64,000 bases of DNA, taken from positions 93,814 to 157,813 of the forward strand of contig CAZSXW010000005.1 of NCBI GenBank assembly GCA_964610385.1. Reading direction: 5' to 3'. Positions 33,531-41,512 of the stretch are shown in pieces. Numbering within the stretch: position 1 is the stretch's first letter; each line of letters begins with the position of its first letter. The position numbers were made by a program, and so were the translations under genes. A model generated the notes under the pieces. The model had not been told where the DNA came from, searched no databases, and was given only the letters and a program-made list of their open reading frames with translations. This DNA is from CAZBSE01 sp964610385 (GTDB lineage Bacteria; Actinomycetota; Humimicrobiia; Humimicrobiales; Humimicrobiaceae).

Positions 33531-33572
33531 TATAAATTCCATTATCATTTATTCTGCAGCTTATTTAGTGAT

Positions 33573-34343
33573 TTGGTAAAAAATAAAAAAAGATTAAATA
33601 TAAGACATCTTTTGATCATCATATTGGTACTGCTTATAGCGATAGCGGTTATTATAACCGTAAATAAATTTTCTTTTAAAAAGGAGTATAAGCCTGCCAC
33701 TGCTCTTTCCGATTTACTGCCGAGGTATAGATTGATAGATATGGATAATATCCCGATTACCGGTGATGCCGATGATGACGGGATCAATGACCAGAAAGAT
33801 ATCATGCAGGGTGCAAAGGACCAGCTGGGTAGTCCGGCCAGGACTATAAGAGTGGAAGAGGGGGAAAATAATTATTTTAAAGACGGTGATCCTCCCGGAG
33901 ATCTGGCGATCTCTACGGATATTGTAGCCAGAGCCTTCCTTGAAGCCGGTTTTAATTTAAGAGATCTGGTATACGAGGATATCAGTAATAATTTTGACCA
34001 GTATCCAATAAGAGAGAAATGGGGCCGGAGTTTTTGCGATCCCAATATCGATTACCGGAGGGTCCTGAATATGGAGATTTTCTTTAAACGAAATGCAAAG
34101 GACCTGGGGATCTTTTTTAATGCTTTAGACGCAAACAATTTAAATTCATGGCTTCCGGGAGATGTAGTTTTTTTTGATATGGATGAGGACGGTTTTAGTG
34201 ATAATGTCGGAATCATTTCCAATAATACCACAAGAAGCGGGGTATCAAAGATAATCTATAATTATATCGATCCGGGATATACAATAGAAAAGGACATTTT
34301 AAAAGAAGAAGTCATTACCGGACATTACAGATTTCCAAAATAG
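33573..34343 (+). CDS. DUF1287-family secreted protein with Ca-binding loops
   Basis: 256 residues from TTG 33573. An N-terminal membrane anchor (about 11-32) is followed by G-D-A-D-D-D-G-I-N-D at 64-73, a thrombospondin-3/EF-like calcium loop, and a second D-M-D-E-D-G-F-S-D loop near 207-215. The DUF1287 core is clear: D-P-N-I-D-Y-R-R-V-L-N (about 157-167), then W-L-P-G-D-V-V-F-F and V-G-I-I-S, ending G-H-Y-R-F. The family resembles NlpC/P60-type amidases. The expected nucleophile in the C-T-D-V motif is replaced by Ser114 (I-S-T-D-I-V), so catalysis is doubtful. It is probably extracellular. Confidence 0.75.
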   Translation: MVKNKKRLNIRHLLIIILVLLIAIAVIITVNKFSFKKEYKPATALSDLLPRYRLIDMDNIPITGDADDDGINDQKDIMQGAKDQLGSPARTIRVEEGENNYFKDGDPPGDLAISTDIVARAFLEAGFNLRDLVYEDISNNFDQYPIREKWGRSFCDPNIDYRRVLNMEIFFKRNAKDLGIFFNALDANNLNSWLPGDVVFFDMDEDGFSDNVGIISNNTTRSGVSKIIYNYIDPGYTIEKDILKEEVITGHYRFPK

Positions 34344-34472
34344 GCCTAATTGATTGATTCTATAAAAATGTATTTAAATATAATAAAATTATCTATTATC
34401 AGATGAACTTATATACTACTTTAATGTTTGAGCTTTATTTTACATGGAAAAGTGTACGAACCAAAATTTTCA

Positions 34473-35477
34473 ATGGAAATTAACTCTTCAAAGAAATATT
34501 CACGGAAAGTAATTGTCGCAGCAGCAGTTATTTTTTTAACTCTGGCTTTTACGCTGTTGTCTTTCCCAGGAAAGTTGCAGGCAATAACTTTACATGAATT
34601 GGGGAATGCGATTGCAAGGTTGAGCGGTGATGAGGAAGAGCTACTTGAGGAAATAATTGCATCTGAGACGGAAATTGAAAATATAAAAAACCAGCTTGAT
34701 TCTTTAGACCAGGAACTGGCAGTATTGAAGGGTCAGCTTGAAGAACTTGATAAAGAAAGAGAGAAACTGGATAAAAGTATTAAAGAGAAGAAGTTTATCC
34801 TGGGGGAGAAAATAATTTTTTCATATAAGTATGGTAATAACAACGTGGCCAGGTTTATTATTGGTGCGAGAGATTTAAACGAGGTGGTAAATAATATCTA
34901 CCTGTTTAAAAATATTATGAGCAGCGAGGCTGAAATCATAGAACAGCTTCGCTTTGAAAGGGAAGAATATGACAGGATCTGCAGAAAATCCGAAGAGAAA
35001 AAGGCAGAGATCGAAGGCACTAAGGATAGTATCACTACCGAAAAACAGCAGCTTGAAAAGAGCCTTGCGGAAAACAAAGTCCTGCTGGAGAAAGTAAAAG
35101 GTGAAAAATCGGAGATACAGGGTCTCCTTAATGAAATAAGGAAGAGGATTGCACAAATCCAGCCCCCCGGTCTTACCCTGGTGGGTGAATGGGACGTAGT
35201 CGCGACAGCCTATTATGCTTTCGGGAAGGGGGGCAATGATATAAACGGCAATGGAATAACGGCAATAGGTCTGAGGGCCAGGAAAGGTATTATTGCTGTG
35301 GACCCAAGGGTGATACCACTTGGTACCAGGATATATATACCCGGCTACGGAGAAGCTTTAGCTGCTGATACCGGAGGCTGGATAAAGGGAAACAGGGTCG
35401 ATCTGTGTTTTGAATCTCGAGAAGAGTGTTATAGATACGGAAGAAGGAGAATAAAAATATATCTTATAGAAGATTAA
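34473..35477 (+). CDS. Secreted coiled-coil protein with C-terminal 3D (MltA/Rpf-type) domain
   Basis: 334 residues from ATG 34473; upstream GTG 34452 and TTG 34428 are in frame and no start has a convincing ribosome site. A signal-type helix (about 12-32) precedes a long coiled coil (about 50-225, heptads rich in E, K, L, I and Q). The last 90 residues are a 3D domain: V-V-A-T-A-Y-Y, then G-I-I-A-V-D-P-R-V-I-P-L-G-T, A-A-D-T-G-G and N-R-V-D-L-C-F, supplying the three aspartates that name the fold. Such proteins cleave peptidoglycan in Gram-positive bacteria. The coiled coil resembles PcsB/YvcE-type regulatory regions. Confidence 0.85.
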   Translation: MEINSSKKYSRKVIVAAAVIFLTLAFTLLSFPGKLQAITLHELGNAIARLSGDEEELLEEIIASETEIENIKNQLDSLDQELAVLKGQLEELDKEREKLDKSIKEKKFILGEKIIFSYKYGNNNVARFIIGARDLNEVVNNIYLFKNIMSSEAEIIEQLRFEREEYDRICRKSEEKKAEIEGTKDSITTEKQQLEKSLAENKVLLEKVKGEKSEIQGLLNEIRKRIAQIQPPGLTLVGEWDVVATAYYAFGKGGNDINGNGITAIGLRARKGIIAVDPRVIPLGTRIYIPGYGEALAADTGGWIKGNRVDLCFESREECYRYGRRRIKIYLIED

Positions 35478-35482
35478 ATACT

Positions 35483-36118
35483 TCAGACCATTTTTGACAG
35501 TTTTACCAGTGACTGAAAATCCTTTAAAAATCTTTCTTCGGTGACAGCATGTTTTACAATTACATCCCGGGGATCAAAAAATGGGACTAGTTTAAACGAT
35601 GGATTCTCAAATATTCTCATATGTATCTTTTCCATATCGGTATATTTTTTATCAACAGAGAAGAACCTGTTCAGGATAATATTGGACACATCAAGCCCAA
35701 GCGAGACGATTATATGAGGGGTAATTATTGAGATCTCCTTAGTAAGAAATGAGATGCAGTTATTTATATGTCTTTCAAGTGGCGGGATAGTCTCTGCTGT
35801 AGAAGTGTCCTTTTTCTTCACTGCTTTTCTAGGTGTGCATTTTACCAGATAAGTAATATAAAGGTCTTTGGTAAAAGATATCTTGGTCTGGTCAAAAATT
35901 TTTTTCATGAATTTACCCGAATCATCGCCGGTATAGGGGACACCTTTTTTTTCAGCTCCCTCTGCACCGGGGCAGTCGCCTATTACCATTATACTCGCTT
36001 TGGGTGACCCTGTACCGGGAACAGGCTGTTTTCTGGTCTTTACCAGATCCAGGCATTTCTTGCAGCTGGAAACTTCACTTTTTAGTTTATTTATGCTCTC
36101 CTTGGCACTTATTGGCAT
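35483..36118 (-). CDS. Family-4-type uracil-DNA glycosylase-like Fe-S protein
   Basis: 211 residues. Four cysteines (19, 22, 94, 121; contexts C-K-K-C, V-K-C-T-P, N-N-C-I) match the 4Fe-4S ligands of thermophilic family-4 UDGs. Motif A reads G-D-C-P-G-A-E-G (47-54) instead of G-E-A-P-G-x-x-E, followed by the recognisable G-V-P-Y-T-G-D-D-S-G. The second active-site motif, H-P-S in the family, reads F-F-D-P-R-D, so the catalytic histidine is missing. It may be a divergent glycosylase with altered specificity or a DNA-damage binding relative. It is convergent with the 3D-domain gene, five bases away. Confidence 0.78.
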   Translation of the reverse strand: MPISAKESINKLKSEVSSCKKCLDLVKTRKQPVPGTGSPKASIMVIGDCPGAEGAEKKGVPYTGDDSGKFMKKIFDQTKISFTKDLYITYLVKCTPRKAVKKKDTSTAETIPPLERHINNCISFLTKEISIITPHIIVSLGLDVSNIILNRFFSVDKKYTDMEKIHMRIFENPSFKLVPFFDPRDVIVKHAVTEERFLKDFQSLVKLSKMV

Positions 36119-36235
36119 AAAGGTTAAAGATCAATCCCAGAAAAGCACTTAACAGTGCATATTAATATTGCTTTAAAAGTATATAACATAAAAGAAAGCG
36201 AGTAAATAATAATTCACCAGTCAGGTAAAAATTGG

Positions 36236-37399
36236 TCACCTAAACCTGATATCATAGCTCCTGTCTTTCCAGTATGCCCCTTCTCCGAATTTTGTCTGAA
36301 GCACAGAATTGATACAGATAAGTATTATATATATCATTGAAATAGGATGAAAAATAGTATCGAGGATCCTATTCCTTAGCCTTATAGAAAGGACAATTCT
36401 CATGGCAAGTACGATCAAAGTCTGGATTATAATCTGATTGATTATAAGATTGGGCCAGTCGAACACCAGGATTCCCAGGGGAAGAAGGATGAAGGGAAAT
36501 AGAAATATGGCTGAGACAAATGAAATAGCTACTGTGATATTAAAAACCTTGAAATCGAAAGCAGCAAACATAAATCTTGAAAACCCCTTTATAAGTCCCC
36601 TGAAATTCCTATACATCCTGCAGTATATATTTTTACTTCCATCGAATATCATAAATTTATATCCGTGTCTTTTTACCTGTTTTGAAATATGTATGTCTTC
36701 AAGGATTTTAGTCTTTATCGACCTGTGACCTCCTATTTTTCTATAGACTTCTCTTTTAAATAACATGCACTGTCCGTTTGCAGTACAGAACAGGGGGTAT
36801 CTCGATTTCTTTATCATTATCAGGGGTAAAAGGCTTAAGATCCCAAAGTGAACCCAGGTGACTACCAGCCTTTCGTGTATGCTGACCATTATCTGTTTTG
36901 GGATTGCAGATAGAGCATCTAACTTATTCTTTATGAGACAACCGACGGTGCTGGAAACTGCATTTTTAAAGTACAGCGTATCTGCATCTGTAAAAAGAAG
37001 ATATTCACCTTTAGCATGTTTTGCCAGCTGATGGCAGGCATAACTTTTACCGATCCACCCTTCCTTTAACGGCTTGCCGGTAATAAGCTTTACCCTGCCG
37101 TCTTTTTTAGAGATCCTTTTGACGATCAGGGAAGTGTCGTCGGTAGAATTATCATCCAGTACCAGTATTTCTATATTGCAATAATCCTGTTTTAATAAAG
37201 ATGAAACACACGTTTTTATATTTTTGGCTTCATTCCTGGCAGGGATCATTATTGATATCAGGGGGCGTTGTTTTACAAAAGATTCCGGAAGTGAATAACC
37301 GGCAATATTTTTAAATAAAATATTATTTAAAATAAAGTTTATCAGGAATATTACCAGAACAGACAAAACAAAGTACTGATATAATAAAAATAAATGCAT
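36236..37399 (-). CDS. GT2-family membrane glycosyltransferase
   Basis: 387 residues. An N-terminal membrane helix (8-28) precedes a GT-A domain with I-S-I-M-I-P-A-R-N-E-A (48-58), V-L-D-D-N-S-T-D-D-T, the metal-binding T-D-A-D-T (about 137-141), and the acceptor-site L-E-D-I-H-I-S-K-Q-V. Three or four helices form the C-terminus. The N-G-Q-C-M-L-F-K-R motif and overall layout resemble CrtQ/HpnB-like enzymes of carotenoid or hopanoid glycosylation, or other polyprenol-linked transfer. No terpenoid genes are adjacent, so the acceptor is unknown. It probably acts at the inner face of the membrane. Confidence 0.82.
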   Translation of the reverse strand: MHLFLLYQYFVLSVLVIFLINFILNNILFKNIAGYSLPESFVKQRPLISIMIPARNEAKNIKTCVSSLLKQDYCNIEILVLDDNSTDDTSLIVKRISKKDGRVKLITGKPLKEGWIGKSYACHQLAKHAKGEYLLFTDADTLYFKNAVSSTVGCLIKNKLDALSAIPKQIMVSIHERLVVTWVHFGILSLLPLIMIKKSRYPLFCTANGQCMLFKREVYRKIGGHRSIKTKILEDIHISKQVKRHGYKFMIFDGSKNIYCRMYRNFRGLIKGFSRFMFAAFDFKVFNITVAISFVSAIFLFPFILLPLGILVFDWPNLIINQIIIQTLIVLAMRIVLSIRLRNRILDTIFHPISMIYIILICINSVLQTKFGEGAYWKDRSYDIRFR

Positions 37400-37565
37400 T
37401 TCAATAAGAAATAATTGTTAAAAAAGTTGCAATACAATCCTAAGGTATGGATAAGAAAATTACAAGCAATTTTTTAAAAATTTTATCCTTATTGGTGTAG
37501 GATCAGCCATACAAAACTTTTTAGTACTTTATTTATATTCCGGCTGCTTTTCAGATCAGTAAAAG

Positions 37566-38033
37566 CTAGGATTTTAAACTCAGAAACAGGTTTGCCATTT
37601 CAATCGCGCTTAATGCTGAATCCCAGCCCTTGTTTCCCATTTTTGTACCGGCTCTTTCAACTGCCTGTTCCAGGTTATCGGGAGTTATAACTCCAAAAGC
37701 GACAGGTATATTAAACTCCAAGCCGATCTTGGCTGTTCCCTTGATAGTCTCGCTTGCAATATATTGATTATGTGATGAATCACCCTTTATGATTGCTCCC
37801 AGGCATATGATGGCATCATATTTTTTTAGCTCGGCCATTATTTTTGCCGCAGGCGGTATTTCAAATGAACCGGGTACCCATGCTATATCGATATTGCTTT
37901 CTTCACAGTGATGTCTTAGCAGGCAGTCCAGTGCCCCGTCAAGCAGTTTTGAGGTTATAAAGTCGTTATACCTGCTTATCACTATGCCTATCCTGAGATT
38001 CTTTGCATTTAGTTTACCTTCATATTTTTTCAT
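37566..38033 (-). CDS. ribH: 6,7-dimethyl-8-ribityllumazine synthase
   Basis: 155 residues behind GAAAGGA. It condenses the 4-carbon DHBP product with the ribityl-aminopyrimidine to give lumazine. V-P-G-S-F-E-I-P (54-61), I-C-L-G-A-I-I-K-G-D-S-S-H (76-88, with the catalytic His) and P-V-A-F-G-V-I-T (110-117) are conserved. A late G-N-K-G-W-D-S-A motif closes the active site. It is the last gene of ribD-ribE-ribBA-ribH, 18 bases after ribBA. The FMN riboswitch at 41211-41332 should control it. Confidence 0.96.
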   Translation of the reverse strand: MKKYEGKLNAKNLRIGIVISRYNDFITSKLLDGALDCLLRHHCEESNIDIAWVPGSFEIPPAAKIMAELKKYDAIICLGAIIKGDSSHNQYIASETIKGTAKIGLEFNIPVAFGVITPDNLEQAVERAGTKMGNKGWDSALSAIEMANLFLSLKS

Positions 38034-38051
38034 GATATTCCTTTCTGACTT

Positions 38052-39281
38052 TTAGTCTAACATATGTTTTAATTTATTCTTTTTTGTCAATAGATATTTT
38101 TTATTGTTTTTACTGGGAGGTATGGTTATCGGTATTCTTTTGGTAACCTTAAGTCCGTATCCTTCCAAACCTACTATTTTTCTAGGATTATTTGTCATAA
38201 TATTGATGGTGGTAAGGCCGAGGTCGGAAAGTATCTGTGCTCCGATACCATAATCTCTAAGGTCAGCATCAAAACCGAGATGGAGGTTTGCTTCAACGGT
38301 ATCCAGACCTTTTTCCTGAAGCTCGTAGGCTTTCATTTTATTACAGAACCCTATACCCCTTCCTTCCTGAGACATGTAAAGAAGCACCCCTGAACCTTTT
38401 TTGTTTATTTTTTTAAATGCAGTGTCAAGTTGATCACCGCAGTCACATCTTGTGGAACCAAAGGTGTCACCGGTAAGACACTGCGAGTGTACTCTTACCA
38501 AAACATTTTTTTTACCTCTTACTTCACCTTTTATAAAAGCTATATGAAATTCGGGGCTTATGATTGACTTGTAGGTAACAGCTTTAAAATCACCCCATTT
38601 GGTAGGAAGGTTTATTTCAGCTACTTTTTCGATCAACTTTTCTTTTCTCTTTCTGTATCTTATAAGTTCTTCAATGGTCACTATTTTAAGATCGAATCTT
38701 TTTGATATTTTAATCAGGTCGGGAAGGAGCGCGACTTCACCATCTTCTCTTATGATCTCGCAGATAATCCCTGCTGGATACAGACCTGCTGTTTTTGTGA
38801 GGTCAACAGCGGCCTCCGTATGGCCGGCTCTTATAAGAATACCTCCGTTATGAGAACAGAGGGGAAAAATATGGCCGGGTATCAAAATGTCATCAGAATC
38901 GGTACCGGGGTCGATAAAAGTTTTTATGGTCTTTACCCTGTCTCCAGCTGAAACACCGCTGCCACTGATAGATCTGGCATCTATGGATACGGCCAGAGCT
39001 CCAAGGTTAGTAGAAGAGTCTTCGAAATCGCGGCCTATCATCGGTATCTTTAGTTGATTTAGCCTTTTTTGTTCACAGGGTAAAAAGATCAAGCCGCGGG
39101 CATGGGTCATAAAAAAATTTACCGACTTTGAGGTTGCTTTTTCTGCAGCCTGGAAAAACACTCCTTCATTACGCAGCGATCTATCGTCGACGATGATTAT
39201 TATTTTCCCAGACTTTATGTCGTCCATGGTGTCTTCAATGGAATAGAAACGAGCTTTAATTTTCCTTTTTTTTGAATCCAT
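38052..39281 (-). CDS. ribBA: RibBA fusion: DHBP synthase-like domain + GTP cyclohydrolase II
   Basis: 409 residues. The C-terminal half is an intact GTP cyclohydrolase II with zinc ligands in C-L-T-G-D-T-F-G-S-T-R-C-D-C-G, E-G-R-G-I-G-F, D-Y-G-I-G-A-Q and T-N-N-P-R-K. The N-terminal half has G-V-S-A-G-D-R, P-G-H-I-F-P-L and A-G-H-T-E-A-A-V-D-L. Its acidic active-site loop, normally D-D-E-D-R-E-N-E-G-D, reads D-D-R-S-L-R-N-E-G-V at 32-41, replacing Arg, Glu and Asp residues that bind ribulose-5-phosphate. P-L-R-A is P-L-C-S. DHBP synthase activity may be lost. It overlaps ribE by 26 bases and has ribosome site GGAGAAAC. Confidence 0.93.
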   Translation of the reverse strand: MDSKKRKIKARFYSIEDTMDDIKSGKIIIIVDDRSLRNEGVFFQAAEKATSKSVNFFMTHARGLIFLPCEQKRLNQLKIPMIGRDFEDSSTNLGALAVSIDARSISGSGVSAGDRVKTIKTFIDPGTDSDDILIPGHIFPLCSHNGGILIRAGHTEAAVDLTKTAGLYPAGIICEIIREDGEVALLPDLIKISKRFDLKIVTIEELIRYRKRKEKLIEKVAEINLPTKWGDFKAVTYKSIISPEFHIAFIKGEVRGKKNVLVRVHSQCLTGDTFGSTRCDCGDQLDTAFKKINKKGSGVLLYMSQEGRGIGFCNKMKAYELQEKGLDTVEANLHLGFDADLRDYGIGAQILSDLGLTTINIMTNNPRKIVGLEGYGLKVTKRIPITIPPSKNNKKYLLTKKNKLKHMLD

Positions 39282-39933
39282 ATTTTTCGAGTTTCTCCTT
39301 AAAAATTTTATTCTTTGATCTCTGTAAGTCCTTACCGCCTATTTGTCTATGCTGTAAATAATTTACAACATAGCGTGAGACCATATCTACTTCGATATTG
39401 ACCACATCTCCTGGATTTCTATATTGCAGGTTAGTATTTTCATAGGTATAAGGGATTATGGCTGAACTGAAGATATCATTTTTGACTTCAGATATTGTAA
39501 GGCTGATCCCATCAACGGCTATGGCGCCTTTTGGAGCCACAAATTCACGGATTTCATATGGAAGTCCAAAACTGATAAGATATGACTTTCCAATACTTAT
39601 TATTTTTAAAACTTTACTTATACAATCAATATGGCCGCTTACCAGGTGTCCTCCAAGTTTATCGGCTGGAGTAAGAGAGTTTTCGAGGTTGACTATATCC
39701 CCTGAATTGCAGTATTTAAAAGTCGTAGCATTCAGAGTGCTGAAAGAGATATCACAGGTAAAACTGGCACTGCTAGTGGCTTTAACGGTAAGGCAAACGC
39801 CGTTTACTGATACGGAATCACCGGCTTTTAAGTCTTTTAAGACTTTCTGACACTGTATTTCAATTTCTCTGTCCTGACCTTTACCGGTTATTCTTTTTAT
39901 TCTTCCGGTATCTTCTATAAGTCCTGTAAACAT
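39256..39933 (-). CDS. ribE: Riboflavin synthase alpha chain
   Basis: 225 residues with CAGGAG upstream. It dismutates two lumazines to riboflavin plus the pyrimidine. The tandem lumazine-binding barrels each carry their motif: M-F-T-G-L-I-E and S-V-N-G-V-C-L-T-V in the first half; G-G-H-L-V-S-G-H-I-D and V-D-G-I-S-L-T-I-S in the second. The C-terminal 30 residues are lysine-rich and extend beyond the usual 200-215. It is the second gene of the operon, 21 bases after ribD. It is sometimes named ribC in Bacillus. Confidence 0.95.
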   Translation of the reverse strand: MFTGLIEDTGRIKRITGKGQDREIEIQCQKVLKDLKAGDSVSVNGVCLTVKATSSASFTCDISFSTLNATTFKYCNSGDIVNLENSLTPADKLGGHLVSGHIDCISKVLKIISIGKSYLISFGLPYEIREFVAPKGAIAVDGISLTISEVKNDIFSSAIIPYTYENTNLQYRNPGDVVNIEVDMVSRYVVNYLQHRQIGGKDLQRSKNKIFKEKLEKYGFKKKEN

Positions 39934-39954
39934 AAAAACTCCTGATTTAGCTGT

Positions 39955-41145
39955 TTATTCTTTTAGAGGATAGGCAGTGACTACCACATCACCACCAGAT
40001 CTTCTTATGCTGTCAAATCTTAAATTTATACAATCTGTTATCCTGTCTATACCGAGGCCGCCGAACATGCTGTAACTGCTGTCCCCTCCTATGATTTTTG
40101 GAGCAAGGTAAAAGATAAATTTATCTATTAGATCTCTCTTAAGGAAGGAAGTGACAAGTGTCGGTCCGCATTCCAAAAGCAGGGAAGTTATTTCGTATTT
40201 TTTATACAGAGTTTTGAGTACTTTTAAAATATCCAGGCCAAAAATCTTATTGGTTTCTCTATCCACCTCCAGCACATCGATGTTATTTTTACAGAGCTCC
40301 TTGATTTTATTCTGTGCTGTTTTCCCTTGCTTTTTGGCAGTAAAAATAATTGTCCTTGCCATGTCCGAGGTCTTTATTATATTGGAGTCAAGATTAATCC
40401 TGAGACTGCTGTCAAGGATCACCCTATAAAATTTTTGACCGTTATAATCTTTGTTTAAACTTATCAGACCTTTAATTCCTTTTCTCGGGAAAAGATAGGG
40501 GTCATCAGCTAGTATTGTATTTATTCCGGTAAACGTGCAGCCATATTCTTTGCGGAGATCCTGCACCTGCATTCTTGATTTATCTGATGTTATCCACCTG
40601 GAGTCAGAGGTTCTGGCGGCTAACTTGCCGTCAATGCTTGAGGCGATTTTACAACATACAAAAGGTATTCCTGTCTTTATTTGTTTAAAAAAGACTTCGT
40701 TTTGAAGTTTGACTTTTTCTTTAAGAAGCCCGCTTCTTGTTTTAATTCCTGCTTTTTTTAAGAATCTTATTCCCCTACCGTTGACTTTAGGATTAGGGTC
40801 TATACATCCAATTATTATCTCTTTAAACCGGTGTTTTACGATTTCATCTACACAGGGTGGCGTTTTCCCCTGAAATGTGCATGGCTCGAGTGTCACATAC
40901 ATGGTAGAGTTATCAAGAGACTGACTGGAATTATTTATGGCTTCTATTTCAGCATGGGGCAGACCTGCCTGTCTGTGGTAGCCTGACGATATGATCCTGC
41001 CGTTTTTGGTAATGACAGTTCCCACCATAGGATTGGGATTTGTGCTCCCCCTTCCTTTTTCGGCGAGCTTTATGGCAAGCTCCATATATTTTTTATCTTC
41101 CTCGGTAAAATTGTTTTGCTCTTCATACTCCATATAATGATCCAT
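39955..41145 (-). CDS. ribD: Bifunctional pyrimidine deaminase/reductase RibD
   Basis: 396 residues, slightly long because of an extra N-terminal segment of about 15 residues; an alternative ATG at 41133 is in frame. The deaminase zinc site is H-A-E-I-E-A (64-69) and P-C-T-F-Q-G-K-T-P-P-C (about 88-98). The reductase half has D-S-R-W-I-T, E-Y-G-C-T-F-T-G-I-N-T-I-L-A-D-D-P and the late E-C-G-P-T-L-V-T-S-F. It performs steps two and three from the GTP cyclohydrolase product. It is the first gene of the operon, about 65 bases after the FMN riboswitch. Confidence 0.95.
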   Translation of the reverse strand: MDHYMEYEEQNNFTEEDKKYMELAIKLAEKGRGSTNPNPMVGTVITKNGRIISSGYHRQAGLPHAEIEAINNSSQSLDNSTMYVTLEPCTFQGKTPPCVDEIVKHRFKEIIIGCIDPNPKVNGRGIRFLKKAGIKTRSGLLKEKVKLQNEVFFKQIKTGIPFVCCKIASSIDGKLAARTSDSRWITSDKSRMQVQDLRKEYGCTFTGINTILADDPYLFPRKGIKGLISLNKDYNGQKFYRVILDSSLRINLDSNIIKTSDMARTIIFTAKKQGKTAQNKIKELCKNNIDVLEVDRETNKIFGLDILKVLKTLYKKYEITSLLLECGPTLVTSFLKRDLIDKFIFYLAPKIIGGDSSYSMFGGLGIDRITDCINLRFDSIRRSGGDVVVTAYPLKE

Positions 41146-41163
41146 ATATTTATATATTTAAAT

Positions 41164-41189
41164 AAAAAAACCATGGAGAAAATCCATGG
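41164..41189 (-). terminator. Rho-independent terminator of the FMN riboswitch expression platform
   Basis: On the minus strand a 7-bp stem, CCATGGA / TCCATGG (41183-41189 and 41171-41177), closes a five-base loop and is followed by a run of seven T (41170-41164). It lies between the riboswitch aptamer and ribD. Bases 41175-41183 can alternatively pair with 41213-41221, which would disrupt it. Confidence 0.88.
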
Positions 41190-41210
41190 CTTTATAATAA
41201 AATAAGTCAA

Positions 41211-41332
41211 AAATTTTCTCCCATCCAGACTGTAACTGTCGGTCTTAGAATTACACTAAGTCAGCCTGCTTAAATAAACAGGGTTGCGGACTATAACCGC
41301 CGGTAGGGGATTTCACCCATCCTCGAAAATTT
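41211..41332 (-). ncRNA. FMN riboswitch (RFN element)
   Basis: Read on the minus strand from 41332, the sequence shows the RFN consensus in order: G-A-G-G-A-T-G-G-G-T-G-A-A-A, C-C-C-T-A-C-C-G-G-C-G-G-T, an A-G-T-C-C-G-C junction, a variable stem, G-A-C-C-G-A-C-A-G-T, and A-G-T-C-T-G-G-A-T-G-G-G-A-G-A. P1 is a perfect 8-bp helix between 41325-41332 and 41211-41218. It senses FMN and controls ribD-ribE-ribBA-ribH by transcription attenuation. Confidence 0.97.
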
Positions 41333-41459
41333 ATTTTCAAAAAATCATTAAGCTAACTATAAAATATACTAAAGTTGAGTTAAAATGCCAAGCTTTTTTC
41401 CGTTAAAGGCATAATATTTATTTTTCCGAAGCTGATAAATTATTTAGAGATTATGTTAT

Positions 41460-41476
41460 AATCACATATTGTGATT
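41460..41476. promoter_or_regulatory. Palindrome upstream of rpe
   Basis: AATCACA-TAT-TGTGATT is a perfect 7-bp inverted repeat with a three-base spacer, 37 bases before the rpe start. It may be an operator for a dimeric regulator between the divergent rib operon and rpe, but no family can be assigned. Confidence 0.3.
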
Positions 41477-41512
41477 TAAAATAATATAAAGAAAGGTGTA
41501 ACGGGTAGAAGA

